NCBI GenBank assembly: GCA_964564735.1
Contig: CAZMCH010000031.1
Location: 1 to 39,672, forward strand
Direction of reading: 5' to 3'
Source of the DNA: CAZMCH01 sp964564735
GTDB taxonomy: Bacteria > Poribacteria > DTPJ01
DNA: 39,672 nucleotides
Part shown: positions 7,464 to 15,277 of the stretch, one piece after another
Numbering within the stretch: position 1 is the first letter of the stretch
How the letters are laid out: each line of letters starts with the position of its first letter
Notes under the pieces: generated by a model
What the model was told of the DNA's origin: nothing
The model's input: only the letters and a program-made list of their open reading frames with translations
The model's database searches: none
Made by a program: the position numbers and the translations under genes

Positions 7464-8759
7464 TTAACCATATATTGCAGAATTTTGCGATATAAATCCT
7501 TTTTTCCATTGAGTCATAAAATATCTTAAACAATCCATCGCATGGTCATTTTCTTTTACAGGTTCTTCATTCATCGAATCATTATAGGAATATAGACTAA
7601 ACTCTCTTATCGTATTAGCACATCTGTTACTAACATAAAGACCAGGTTTCCCATCCTTTCGTATTTTAAGTTGCTGTCTTACAAGTTCCAATCCTTGTAT
7701 TATATTTGACCTTGGTGCTATCGTTTTTATGCCTTTTTCAAATAATGTTGCCCGCGCTGATGCTGCTGATGGATCACAAGTAGTAAATTCATATACATCT
7801 CCTTGATTAATATTCACACCCAAATCCTGTAATTTCTGACTTGCTCTCCTTTCTTCATCTAGCATAAATTCTGCATGTTGTTCAGTAGTTTTATGTCGCT
7901 GATAATATTCATCATAAATGATTACTCTGTCTTCTGGATCGACAGCGATATATAAACATACAAATGGATTTTCATATCCAAAGTCAATGCTTCTATATCT
8001 TAGCCAGCTCGGATCGACAATAAAATCTTTCTCCGAAACAACATGAATTTTATTATCAAACTCCTTATAAACTTGTCCCAAAGAAAAATTAAAAGAAGCT
8101 CCATATTCCTGTTCAAATACTGTTCCACTCAATGTTCTTTTTGCTTCATCTATATCATCTTTAGATAAATATGGATTATCCCATGATGGAAATCTGAAGC
8201 TTTCCCATTCTGGATAGTTTGGATCATTACCTCGCTTCCAAAGATCATAAAGCCAATTATATCCTCTTGGTGTTGATATGAATAATGCCCAACCATTTTT
8301 ATCACTTAGCGTTGGACGAAGATATTGCTCCCAGATAAGACTTTTGCACGAAGCACACTCATCAAATACAACCCAATCAAGTCCATCACCTATAAGACTA
8401 TCAGGATGTTCTGCCGATTTTACTTCCACAACTGAACCCCAAGGAAACTCTAAATACATAGACCCACTCTTAAGTGAATAGCTTTTTTTTATTGTCTCAA
8501 GCTTAAATTTTAGTATCAATGTTTTGTATATCTCTCTAAAAACTTTTTCACCAAGATCATATGTTTTGGATACTATCCAACCTCTAGTATTCGGCATTAA
8601 TACCATAGTCTCAGCTTCTTTTGCAGCCAAAAGCGACTTCCCCCATCGCCTCCCAGCAACTACCACACGAAACCTTGCTTTGCTAGCATGAAATATCTTC
8701 TGACTCGAATGTGGTTTATAACCTGATATTTCAAACCATTTCTCTTTATTAAGTATCAA
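7464..8759 (-). CDS. Terminase large subunit
   Basis: 431 residues. The start is a TTG at 8759 with GAGG eight bases upstream; no better ATG lies near the N-terminus. The ATPase domain carries an adenine-side SSQKIFH element, Walker A VAGRRWGKS (residues 34-42) and Walker B DWVVFDE (128-134). The RNase H-type nuclease domain shows YRSIDFGYENPF (D259), TTCDPSA (D329) and ENDHAMDCLRYF (D405/D409) as likely metal ligands. All catalytic motifs are present, so the packaging motor looks functional. It pumps DNA through the portal and cuts it. It follows terS by 37 bp. Length is in the usual 400-550 range. Confidence 0.95.
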   Translation of the reverse strand: MILNKEKWFEISGYKPHSSQKIFHASKARFRVVVAGRRWGKSLLAAKEAETMVLMPNTRGWIVSKTYDLGEKVFREIYKTLILKFKLETIKKSYSLKSGSMYLEFPWGSVVEVKSAEHPDSLIGDGLDWVVFDECASCKSLIWEQYLRPTLSDKNGWALFISTPRGYNWLYDLWKRGNDPNYPEWESFRFPSWDNPYLSKDDIDEAKRTLSGTVFEQEYGASFNFSLGQVYKEFDNKIHVVSEKDFIVDPSWLRYRSIDFGYENPFVCLYIAVDPEDRVIIYDEYYQRHKTTEQHAEFMLDEERRASQKLQDLGVNINQGDVYEFTTCDPSAASARATLFEKGIKTIAPRSNIIQGLELVRQQLKIRKDGKPGLYVSNRCANTIREFSLYSYNDSMNEEPVKENDHAMDCLRYFMTQWKKGFISQNSAIYG

Positions 8760-8796
8760 GACTCAAACCTCATATAACCTACTAAATTGCTTTCTT

Positions 8797-9234
8797 CTAA
8801 TTACTGGAAATAATGCAATGCTTTATTATCTTTTCCCATGACCCAGACTCCGAATTATTGATTTTGCTCTTCTTTGCATCAATTCGAGAATCAATATCTA
8901 AATAACACTTTATTGCTTCTGTATAAGTTTTAGGCTTCAATTCAATACATGTTTGATTCTCTGTTGATGTTATATACTTATATAAATCAGACCTTATTTT
9001 CTCAAGATTCTCAATGTCATACGTATCTATCTTATCCAATGATCTATCTATGTCAGTATTGCCTATATCTTCATTATTGTTAGGCAATTCATCATACCAT
9101 CCATTATTTTCAGCATATCTTCTTATCGTTTTTCGGGAAACAGGCATATTATTATGTTTCATAATTTCCCCAATATTACCTTGGTATCTCAAAAATAATC
9201 TATGTATCTTTTTTTTATCATATAGCTTTGGCAT
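8797..9234 (-). CDS. Terminase small subunit (HTH protein)
   Basis: About 145 residues beginning MPKLYDKKKIHRLFLRYQ. The frame extends to 9258 from a TTG, but GGAG eight bases before the ATG at 9234 marks that codon as the start. An N-terminal helix-turn-helix (GNIGEIMKHNNMPVSRKTIRRYAENNGW) is followed by an acidic linker (NNNEDIGNTDIDRSLDKID) and helices, the layout of small terminases that recognise the packaging site and assemble as rings. Placement directly before terL supports it. The sequence itself is not diagnostic, so an unrelated phage regulator remains possible. Confidence 0.7.
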   Translation of the reverse strand: MPKLYDKKKIHRLFLRYQGNIGEIMKHNNMPVSRKTIRRYAENNGWYDELPNNNEDIGNTDIDRSLDKIDTYDIENLEKIRSDLYKYITSTENQTCIELKPKTYTEAIKCYLDIDSRIDAKKSKINNSESGSWEKIIKHCIISSN

Positions 9235-9254
9235 TATAGATACTCCATTTATTA

Positions 9255-9608
9255 TCAAAACTCATCATTGAAATTACTTGTCATATATTTTTTGCTTTGC
9301 TCATCTGGATAATACAAGTTTCCATCAGTGTCTATTTGAAAACCAGCTTCATCCATAGCTTCTAATGATATATGCTTAAAAACACTTGCGTATGAATAAT
9401 TTCTCCTTCGGGAGCGCAAATAATCTATTGCTCTACATTTGGCTTCTTTTAAATGAAAAGCCTTGTCTTTGACAGTTTTTGTGCTTAATATCGTGATATA
9501 CATCTCGCTTTGTAATTCCTCTGCGAGAAACGGATCTCCACAACATAATTTCCAAGCAATTCGTGCTATTTCCTTATCATAATCATTTATATTAATTAAA
9601 TTATTCAT
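9255..9608 (-). CDS. Sigma-70 region-2-like phage protein
   Basis: 117 residues; ATG at 9608 with GAGGAG eight bases upstream. The segment EIARIAWKLCCGDPFLAEELQSEMYITIL, continuing through FHLKEAKCRAIDYLRSRRRNYSYASVFKHISLEAMDE, matches sigma factor region 2: a core-binding helix, 'D.eDl.qe.fl.l', and a DNA-binding helix ending in 'a.R.a.DylR..rR'. No region 4 is present, so it is not a complete ECF sigma factor. It is the first gene of the phage operon and ends a few bases past the terS start region. It may steer transcription of the operon or be a packaging partner with a borrowed fold. The fold call is fairly firm; the function is inference. Confidence 0.6.
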   Translation of the reverse strand: MNNLININDYDKEIARIAWKLCCGDPFLAEELQSEMYITILSTKTVKDKAFHLKEAKCRAIDYLRSRRRNYSYASVFKHISLEAMDEAGFQIDTDGNLYYPDEQSKKYMTSNFNDEF

Positions 9609-9739
9609 TAATAAATCTCCTCATTACTATATATCGAGATATTAACCATATTTTGTGAATAAATTCTCTACAAAATATTATCCCATTACCAAAAGAAATT
9701 TTCTAATACTCAATAACCATTAATCTCATATATTAATTA

Positions 9740-9768
9740 ATTATATCATTAATTATAGCTCCTGTCAA
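9740..9768 (-). promoter_or_regulatory. Consensus sigma-70 promoter of the phage operon
   Basis: On the minus strand TTGACA (9768-9763) and TATAAT (9745-9740) are both perfect and are separated by exactly 17 bases. Transcription should start near 9733, giving a leader of about 125 nt before the sigma-like gene. A perfect host-type promoter with no visible operator suggests either constitutive strength or control by a repressor coded elsewhere. Confidence 0.8.
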
Positions 9769-9941
9769 GTATACTTTTGGGCTGTTTTTTCACCTATCAT
9801 ACCATTTTCATTCCGCCGACTTTATGTCTCATTTCAATATCTTTTGCTGATTGTTATGTCAATAGTTTAGCATATTAGCTGGAATAAAATATCATTGTCT
9901 AAAATGAAAAATTAAATAATCCCAAATCAGAGTGAAAAGTC

Positions 9942-9970
9942 TTGCGTATAAAAATCTATTGGAGTATAAT
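9942..9970 (+). promoter_or_regulatory. Probable tatA promoter
   Basis: TTGCGT (9942-9947), a 17-base spacer and a perfect TATAAT (9965-9970) lie about 105 bp before tatA. The -35 is imperfect; the -10 is perfect. Confidence 0.6.
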
Positions 9971-10074
9971 ATAATTTAGGATTTATATTTTAAACATAAA
10001 AAGTATAATTAAGAGCAGATATAGTCATTATTTGTCTATTTTTCAAAAGGAAATAAGATAAGGGAGACACTTAC

Positions 10075-10305
10075 ATGCTTTTCATAGGTCCACTTGGTGG
10101 ATGGGAAATAATAATAATTTTCTTCATTATATTGATAATATTTGGTCCATCGAAATTACCACAAATGGGTCAGGCTCTTGGAAAGGCTATCAAAGAATTT
10201 AAAAAAGCTGGTAAGGAGTTAAAGTCGGAGGTTGATGATCTGGCTGACGATGAAGATGAAAACACCAATCGACGAAATACTACCTCAACCAGACAAAACC
10301 GATAA
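10075..10305 (+). CDS. tatA: Sec-independent translocase subunit TatA
   Basis: 76 residues; ATG at 10075 with GGGAG upstream. The TatA pattern is clear: a short N-terminal hydrophobic helix (WEIIIIFFIILIIFG), the hinge FGPSKLPQMGQALG, an amphipathic helix (KAIKEFKKAGKELKSEV) and an acidic hydrophilic tail (DDLADDEDE). TatA oligomerises around TatBC to let folded proteins cross the inner membrane. tatC follows 38 bp downstream. No separate tatB is present in the window, so the system may be the minimal TatAC type, in which TatA does both jobs. That last point is inference from what is visible here. Confidence 0.95.
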   Translation: MLFIGPLGGWEIIIIFFIILIIFGPSKLPQMGQALGKAIKEFKKAGKELKSEVDDLADDEDENTNRRNTTSTRQNR

Positions 10306-10343
10306 AACATCATAGCCATTCCAATAACATAGATGAATGTTTA

Positions 10344-11237
10344 ATGACCCAAAAGGTTTTTGCAATTAAAGAGGTAATGACCGTTTTGAAAGATGTGCCG
10401 AAAACTTTTCTTGAACATCTTGGCGAGTTCAGAAGCAGAATTATCAAATCAGCAATCACAATAATGGCTGGAACAATTATAAGCCTTGCTTTTAGCAAAA
10501 GATTATTTGATCTTTCTGACGGCTTGTTTACTTTACCTTTGCGGGTAAGTTCTACCGATATTATAACAATATTTATGGGATTTCTTTCTCGTATAGGAAT
10601 TGGTGGGGCGATTGCTGACTTGTTTCAGCTGTATCTTCAATCAAAAGCCTCAAAAACAAGTATTATAACATTATTTGCCGCTACTCCTATGGAAAAATTC
10701 GTAGTGGTCTTTAAGGCTTCTTTTATAGTGGGTGTGATAATTTCCGCACCAATAATAATTTATCAAGCATGGGTATTTGTTCTTCCTGCTTTGAAAAAAA
10801 ATGAAAGACAATATTTTGTGCCATTATTCGTCATTACGTTATTCTTTTTTGCGATAGGTGCAACGTTTGCATTTTTTATTGTTACTCCGATCTCTATTCC
10901 GATACTTGCTGGATTTTTGCCTTCTATACAAAACCAATGGCGTATTGAAAGTTATTTTTCATTTGTCGCTTGGATTGTTTTAGCATTTGGCGTTGCGTTT
11001 GAGCTTCCTGTTGTAATGGGCTTTGTAGCAAGAATCGGTATCCTTGATGCAAGATTTTTTAAAAAGAAAAGAAAATTCGCTGTTGTGGGTGTTTTTATAA
11101 TTTCAGCAATACTTACACCAACCCAAGACCCATTTACAATGAGCCTTATGGCTATTCCACTTCTGTTCTTATATGAGGTTGGTATTCGCTTTTCTGCTAT
11201 GTTTGGCAAACAGAAAATAAGCGAATTAAGTGGATAG
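10344..11237 (+). CDS. tatC: Sec-independent translocase subunit TatC
   Basis: 297 residues; longer than the usual 240-260. The core features are present: FLEHLGEFRSRI (signal-peptide-recognition motif, about residues 22-33), TPMEKFVVVFKAS before TM2, a run of hydrophobic segments, and the C-terminal TPTQDPFTMSLMAIPLLFLYE. The extra length lies in the first periplasmic loop (about residues 58-110), where FMGFLSRIGIGGAIADLFQLYLQSKAS could add an extra hydrophobic or amphipathic segment. The start is uncertain: ATG at 10344 has no clear ribosome site, and a second ATG at 10377 has AGAGG too close. Either way the conserved part is intact. Likely co-transcribed with tatA. Confidence 0.93.
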   Translation: MTQKVFAIKEVMTVLKDVPKTFLEHLGEFRSRIIKSAITIMAGTIISLAFSKRLFDLSDGLFTLPLRVSSTDIITIFMGFLSRIGIGGAIADLFQLYLQSKASKTSIITLFAATPMEKFVVVFKASFIVGVIISAPIIIYQAWVFVLPALKKNERQYFVPLFVITLFFFAIGATFAFFIVTPISIPILAGFLPSIQNQWRIESYFSFVAWIVLAFGVAFELPVVMGFVARIGILDARFFKKKRKFAVVGVFIISAILTPTQDPFTMSLMAIPLLFLYEVGIRFSAMFGKQKISELSG

Positions 11238-11279
11238 GAGGATACTTTACACATTTTTAATTAGTCAAGGGAGAAGCTA

Positions 11280-12008
11280 ATGTATGAGCAATTGAAGATT
11301 CTATTGGAACTTCAGGAAATAGACAGCGAAATTGATAAACTTGATAGCCTGAAAGCAAATGAACCAGCAAAATTACAAGCATTAGAGGGTGAACTATCAA
11401 GATATAAAGAAAATGCAGAAACAAAACATAGAGATATAGAAGAATTACAAAAAGGGCAACGAGAACAACAAAGGCAATTAGCCCTTCAGCAAGAAAAGAT
11501 TAACAAATATAAATCCCAAAGAGCAGCGGTAAAGACAAATAAAGAATATACTGCATTGGAAATTGAGATTAACTCGCTGGAGAGCGATAATTCCAAGATA
11601 GAAGAAAATATATTGAACATTATGATTTCTCTTGAAAAAGCAGAAGCAGAATTGAAACTAATCCAAGAGGAATATAAAAAACAAGAGCAAATATTTCAGA
11701 GGAAAAAAGACAAAATAATAACAAACATAAAAAAACTTAACCATCAAATCGCAATTTTGACAAAAGAACGCACAAAATTCATTAAGGACATTAATCAATC
11801 CCTAATGAATAAATATGAAAATTGGAGGAAAAGAAAAAAAACCGCTTTTGTCGCCGTTATCGAGGGACAAGCCTGCGGTGGATGCCACTTAACTCTTCCA
11901 CCACAACTAATAAACGAGGTAAGAAAAAAGAAGGAATTTCTGTCCTGTAATAGCTGTGGACGTATCCTATACTGGATGGAAGATGAAACTCCAAACGAAA
12001 ATCAATAA
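11280..12008 (+). CDS. Coiled-coil protein with C-terminal C4 zinc ribbon
   Basis: 242 residues. Residues about 5-175 are an almost continuous, charged coiled coil (LEIEINSLESDNSKIEENIL and similar). The C-terminus has a C4 zinc ribbon (CGGC, then CNSC about 29 residues later) within VIEGQACGGCHLTLPPQLINE and LSCNSCGRILYW. This is the zf-RING_7 / CT398 (CdsZ)-type family, widespread in bacteria, of poorly defined function. The chlamydial member is reported to bind sigma-54/type III components; I do not extend that to this protein. ATG at 11280 follows GGGAG. It sits between tatC and the phosphofructokinase gene, reading the same way, so it is probably in one operon. Confidence 0.85.
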   Translation: MYEQLKILLELQEIDSEIDKLDSLKANEPAKLQALEGELSRYKENAETKHRDIEELQKGQREQQRQLALQQEKINKYKSQRAAVKTNKEYTALEIEINSLESDNSKIEENILNIMISLEKAEAELKLIQEEYKKQEQIFQRKKDKIITNIKKLNHQIAILTKERTKFIKDINQSLMNKYENWRKRKKTAFVAVIEGQACGGCHLTLPPQLINEVRKKKEFLSCNSCGRILYWMEDETPNENQ

Positions 12009-12065
12009 TAATAAAAGCTATTTGCTGTTAATTCTCAGCAATTAAACATTGAAAGGAGATTAATC

Positions 12066-13148
12066 ATGGCGCGTAAAATAGGTATACTAACAGGTGGGGG
12101 AGACGCCCCAGGATTAAATGCTGTTATAAATGGAATTGTTGTTAATGGAACAAGGCTAGGTTACGAAGTCTGGGGTATGATTGACGGATGGGCAGGCGTC
12201 TTGAATGGTAATGCTAAAAAACTTACCCTTGATGATGTTGAGGATATTCACAGACAAGGCGGAACTATCATCGGAACATCAAGAACCCCTATCTTTGCAA
12301 AAAAAGAAGGGCAAAAAGACAGATCAGACGAGGCAGTTGCTCAACTTAAAAAACTTGATCTTTATGCACTAATCGCCATTGGTGGGGAAGATACTTTGGG
12401 AGAAGCGAATAGGCTCTTTAAAGATGGTAGATTCCCAAATATCGTTGGTGTTCCAAAGACGATTGATAATGACCTTAATGCTACTGATTATACCTTTGGG
12501 TTCAATACATCTGTTAATATCGCAATGGAAGCATTAGATCGCCTTCATACAACAACAAAATCTCATCATCGTGTTATGATTGTTGAAATAATGGGGCGTC
12601 ATGCAGGCTGGATTACTCTTGAGGCTGGTCTTGCTGGTGGCGCACACATGGTTCTGATTCCAGAGGTTAAATTCAATTTCGAGGATATATGTGAATTTGT
12701 GAAAAATCGATATGAAACAGGTAAGGACTATACAATCATAGCAGTTGCGGAAGGTTGTGAGGAAGCAGATTCTAGCAAGGAAAAGGCTACTGATAACTTT
12801 GGTCATGTTATGCTTGGTGGCATCGGAGAAGAAATAGAAAAAAGACTTCAGGAATGGCTAACCAAAAACATGAAAAAGCCATATCCAGAATTTAAGTTTG
12901 AAGCAAGATCAATGGTTCTAGGACACTTGCAGAGGGGCGGAGCACCAACAGCCTATGACAGGGTTCTAGGCGCAAGACTTGGCATAAATGCAGTTAAATT
13001 GGTTGATGAAGGAAAATTTGGACACATGGTTAGCCTTCGTGGAACTGATATTATACCTGTTACGCTTCAGGAAGCAGTTGGAACATTAAAAACTGTCCCA
13101 ACAGAAAGATATGAAGAAGAGCTAATATTTCTTGGATTAAAGAAATAG
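12066..13148 (+). CDS. 6-phosphofructokinase, probably pyrophosphate-dependent
   Basis: 360 residues; ATG at 12066 with AAAGGAG upstream. It catalyses fructose-6-phosphate phosphorylation to fructose-1,6-bisphosphate. Phosphoryl-binding GGGDAPGLN (residues 10-18), catalytic TIDND (132-136) and MGRHAGW (176-182) are all present. Two positions decide the donor: GGEDT (106-110) puts an aspartate where ATP enzymes have glycine, and PKTIDND puts a lysine (K131) where they have glycine. In characterised enzymes of this family (for example the Amycolatopsis-type) the Asp/Lys pair goes with pyrophosphate use and a reversible reaction. So this is probably PPi-PFK (group III-like). Donor specificity is inference from those residues. 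Ends at a convergent terminator with rnfB. Confidence 0.9.
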   Translation: MARKIGILTGGGDAPGLNAVINGIVVNGTRLGYEVWGMIDGWAGVLNGNAKKLTLDDVEDIHRQGGTIIGTSRTPIFAKKEGQKDRSDEAVAQLKKLDLYALIAIGGEDTLGEANRLFKDGRFPNIVGVPKTIDNDLNATDYTFGFNTSVNIAMEALDRLHTTTKSHHRVMIVEIMGRHAGWITLEAGLAGGAHMVLIPEVKFNFEDICEFVKNRYETGKDYTIIAVAEGCEEADSSKEKATDNFGHVMLGGIGEEIEKRLQEWLTKNMKKPYPEFKFEARSMVLGHLQRGGAPTAYDRVLGARLGINAVKLVDEGKFGHMVSLRGTDIIPVTLQEAVGTLKTVPTERYEEELIFLGLKK

Positions 13149-13166
13149 TATCAAATTTTCGTTTTT

Positions 13167-13204
13167 GTTGGAATAGCAAGCCATATTTGTTTTGCTATTC
13201 CAAC
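13167..13204. terminator. Bidirectional terminator between pfk and rnfB
   Basis: GTTGGAATAGCAA (13167-13179) and TTGCTATTCCAAC (13192-13204) form a perfect 13-bp stem. It sits between convergent genes, with T-rich tracts on both sides (GTTTTT before, TGTTTTTT after). Confidence 0.8.
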
Positions 13205-13228
13205 ATATTATATGTTTTTTGATAAATA

Positions 13229-14050
13229 TTAATCCCTTACTGATGAGCCTTCTCTTGTTACATAGCACTTACGAGGACAAACAGAATTAGCCTCAGGCCA
13301 ACTTGTTAGTTTATCATAATGAACCATCGGTAAACCGCCTTCCATACTTATTCCATTAGTGCCAGCTGGATTCTTCTTGACACACAAACTACAACCGATA
13401 CATCCAACTTCACAAATCCTTCGGACAAGCGGACCCGTATCTGGATTAACGCAGCCCAAAAAAAGTTCTTGTGTAATCGGAATAAGGGTTATAATGCCCC
13501 TTGGACAAGTATTTACACAAATTCCGCAAGCAGTGCATTTTCCTTCATCGATCATTGGCAAGCCGTTAGCATTCATCGATATTGCACCGAAGGGACATGC
13601 TTTTGCACATGACCCATGACCAAGACAACCAAAATTACACGACTTACTACCAGAGCATACAAGTTGTGCTGATCTACAATCAGAAACACCATCATATTTA
13701 AAAAGCGACCTTGTTTGTTCTCGCCCGCCTTGACAGCGAACAACTGCAACCATCGGCGTTTTATCATCAATCACAACTCCCATAGTTTTGGCAACATCCC
13801 TGAGAGTATCATTACCACCGGGGGCGCATTTATCTATCGGTGCTTGTTCATTTACGATTGCTTCTGCATAGCCTTTACACCCGGGGTATCCACAAACTCC
13901 GCAATTTATGCCTGCAAGTGCGTCCTCTATTTTCTCTATTCTAGGATCAACATATACAGCAAATCGCTTTGAAGCATAAGCCAAGCCAACTGCAAAGATT
14001 AATCCTAACCCACCTAATATCGCTATTGGTATTAAAATTCCTATTTCCAT
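13229..14050 (-). CDS. rnfB: Rnf complex subunit B (ferredoxin-type)
   Basis: 273 residues. An N-terminal membrane anchor (IGILIPIAILGGLGLIFAVG) is followed by the 4Fe-4S domain with CGVCGYPGC (C50, C53, C58) and C75. Then come several ferredoxin-type cysteine clusters (CNFGCLGHGSCAKACPFG, CTACGICVNTCPRG, CEVGCIGCSLCVKKNP). RnfB relays electrons from ferredoxin into the membrane-bound Rnf complex, which couples ferredoxin:NAD oxidoreduction to Na+ or H+ translocation. The ATG at 14050 lacks a clear ribosome site. It follows rnfA by 66 bp, in the usual A-B order. The other subunits (rnfC, D, G, E) are not in the window, although rnfCDGEAB normally forms one operon. Confidence 0.95.
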   Translation of the reverse strand: MEIGILIPIAILGGLGLIFAVGLAYASKRFAVYVDPRIEKIEDALAGINCGVCGYPGCKGYAEAIVNEQAPIDKCAPGGNDTLRDVAKTMGVVIDDKTPMVAVVRCQGGREQTRSLFKYDGVSDCRSAQLVCSGSKSCNFGCLGHGSCAKACPFGAISMNANGLPMIDEGKCTACGICVNTCPRGIITLIPITQELFLGCVNPDTGPLVRRICEVGCIGCSLCVKKNPAGTNGISMEGGLPMVHYDKLTSWPEANSVCPRKCYVTREGSSVRD

Positions 14051-14116
14051 AAAAAATTAGAAGATTGATTATTTGAAAGCAATTTCAATCTTCAATTACG
14101 ATTTTTCAACTCCTTT

Positions 14117-14695
14117 TTATAACTTAACCAGACCAGAAAAACCCATAAAAGCTATCGCTAATAAGCCTGCAAGAATAAGCGTTATAGGAAATCCTTTTAA
14201 TGGCTCTGGTATATCTGCAATCTCAAGACGCTCGCGCATTCCAGCCATTATAACGAGTGCAAGGGTGAAGCCTATTCCCGCACCTAGACCAAATATCATG
14301 CTTTCAATAAGATTATACTTTTTTACAACATTAATCAATGCAAGACCAAGTATAGCGCAATTAGTTGTAATTAAAACTAAATATATACCCATTGTGCGAT
14401 GTAATGATGGAAGCACTTTCCGCAAAACTATGTCAACCAACTGAACAAGAACCGATATAACCAGAATAAAGGATATTGTTGTTAAATAAACCAAATTTAA
14501 TGGCAATAAAATGAATATATATATGGCATTTGTTAAAATTGAAGATATAGTCATAACAAAAATAACAGCCATGCCCATTCCAACAGCCATACTGGCATTT
14601 TTCGATTGACCAAGAAACGGACATATGCCAAGAAATCGTGAAAGTATGAAGTTATTAACTAGGATTGCACCTATAAAAATAGTAAATAATTCCAC
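14117..14695 (-). CDS. rnfA: Rnf complex subunit A (membrane protein)
   Basis: 192 residues with about six membrane segments. The RnfA signature runs from the N-terminus (LVNNFILSRFLGICPFLG) through TTNCAILGLALI (about 110-121) to a RERLEIADIP loop and a C-terminal helix. RnfA and RnfE form the membrane core holding the buried Fe-S centre, and the CP and NCA cysteines are present. The start is GTG at 14695, with AGAAGG seven bases before it. It reads leftward into rnfB. Upstream lies about 600 bp without an intact gene, so the rnfCDGE part is missing at the place where it is normally found. Confidence 0.95.
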   Translation of the reverse strand: MELFTIFIGAILVNNFILSRFLGICPFLGQSKNASMAVGMGMAVIFVMTISSILTNAIYIFILLPLNLVYLTTISFILVISVLVQLVDIVLRKVLPSLHRTMGIYLVLITTNCAILGLALINVVKKYNLIESMIFGLGAGIGFTLALVIMAGMRERLEIADIPEPLKGFPITLILAGLLAIAFMGFSGLVKL

Positions 14696-14813
14696 TTTAT
14701 TACCTTCTTTTCTCCTTTTATACGTGATAATACCAAATTATGATAATTATTAGACATTAATGGAAATAATTTGTTTAATAGATTGATAAATAACTTCTAT
14801 ATTTGATAAATGA

Positions 14814-14835
14814 CAGTTTTTAGTAATAAAAACTG
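14814..14835. repeat. Perfect 9-bp hairpin in the rnfA leader
   Basis: CAGTTTTTA-GTAA-TAAAAACTG, about 120 bp upstream of rnfA. It lies between the candidate promoter and the gene and would be transcribed in the leader. It could be an operator or a weak attenuator. Confidence 0.4.
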
Positions 14836-14885
14836 CTTATGTCTGAAAAATCTATATTGAAAGCCATTTGGCGCATACTGCATTC

Positions 14886-15101
14886 TTATTTCCAATAATA
14901 TTTATTATAGCATATTATTTTATTTTTGTGTGGTTGTATTAATGAGGTTATTTCCTTTAATATCTTAGTCCAAGGTCTTGAGGCATGTTGACCATATAAA
15001 ACTGGTATTGCCACTTGCTCCATATAGGCTATTTGTAGCTAAAATTCAAAACTTAAAGTTTGCTCCACATTTGTATCTGCTATTATAATCATAACTGCCA
15101 T
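14886..15101 (-). pseudogene. Small frame with strong RBS, interrupted by one in-frame TAG
   Basis: AAAGGAG stands nine bases before an ATG at 15101. Twenty codons (MAVMIIIADTNVEQTLSFEF) lead to a TAG at 15039-15041. The same frame then continues for another 50 codons (LQIAYMEQVAIPVLYGQH and onward) to a TAA at 14886. Continuity in frame across a single stop suggests a recently broken small gene or a chance frame; I do not recognise the product and it does not look like an Rnf subunit. It overlaps the candidate rnfA promoter. Confidence 0.3.
14904..14912 (-). promoter_or_regulatory. Possible extended -10 promoter for rnfAB
   Basis: Minus strand TGC-TATAAT (14912-14904) is an extended -10. 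No good -35 is visible 17 bases upstream. It would give a leader of about 200 nt before rnfA. Confidence 0.35.
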
Positions 15102-15248
15102 CTATTATATCTCCTTTCTTTTTTATTGTTATTAAATACAAAAGGATTATATAATCAGATGGCTTTTTTCTTTAACCACTAAATTAATACAATCTTATTA
15201 TTTCCCAAGTATAAAGTTCAAGATACGAATATCAAAGCTTTATGCTTG

Positions 15249-15277
15249 GGACAGATACATTGGGGTTGCATCTGTCC
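15249..15277. terminator. Hairpin downstream of cysK
   Basis: GGACAGAT (15249-15256) and ATCTGTCC (15270-15277) pair around a 13-base loop, 35 bp past the cysK stop. No U-run follows on the leftward strand, so termination is only suggested. Confidence 0.4.

Larger units (their letters stand above)
9609..10074. other. Divergent intergenic region between phage operon and tatA
   Basis: 466 bp, very AT-rich, with no credible gene. It holds a leftward consensus promoter for the phage operon (9740-9768) and a rightward promoter for tatA (9942-9970). I see no tRNA gene, no obvious attachment-site repeat and no integrase remnant, so the phage/host boundary cannot be located precisely. Confidence 0.7.

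Noticed and set aside
9609..10074. Prophage attachment site next to tatA
   Set aside because: No tRNA gene, no direct repeat matching another place in the window and no integrase; cannot be supported.
14886..15101. Remnant of rnfE or rnfG upstream of rnfA
   Set aside because: The translated pieces show no membrane segments or motif of these subunits.
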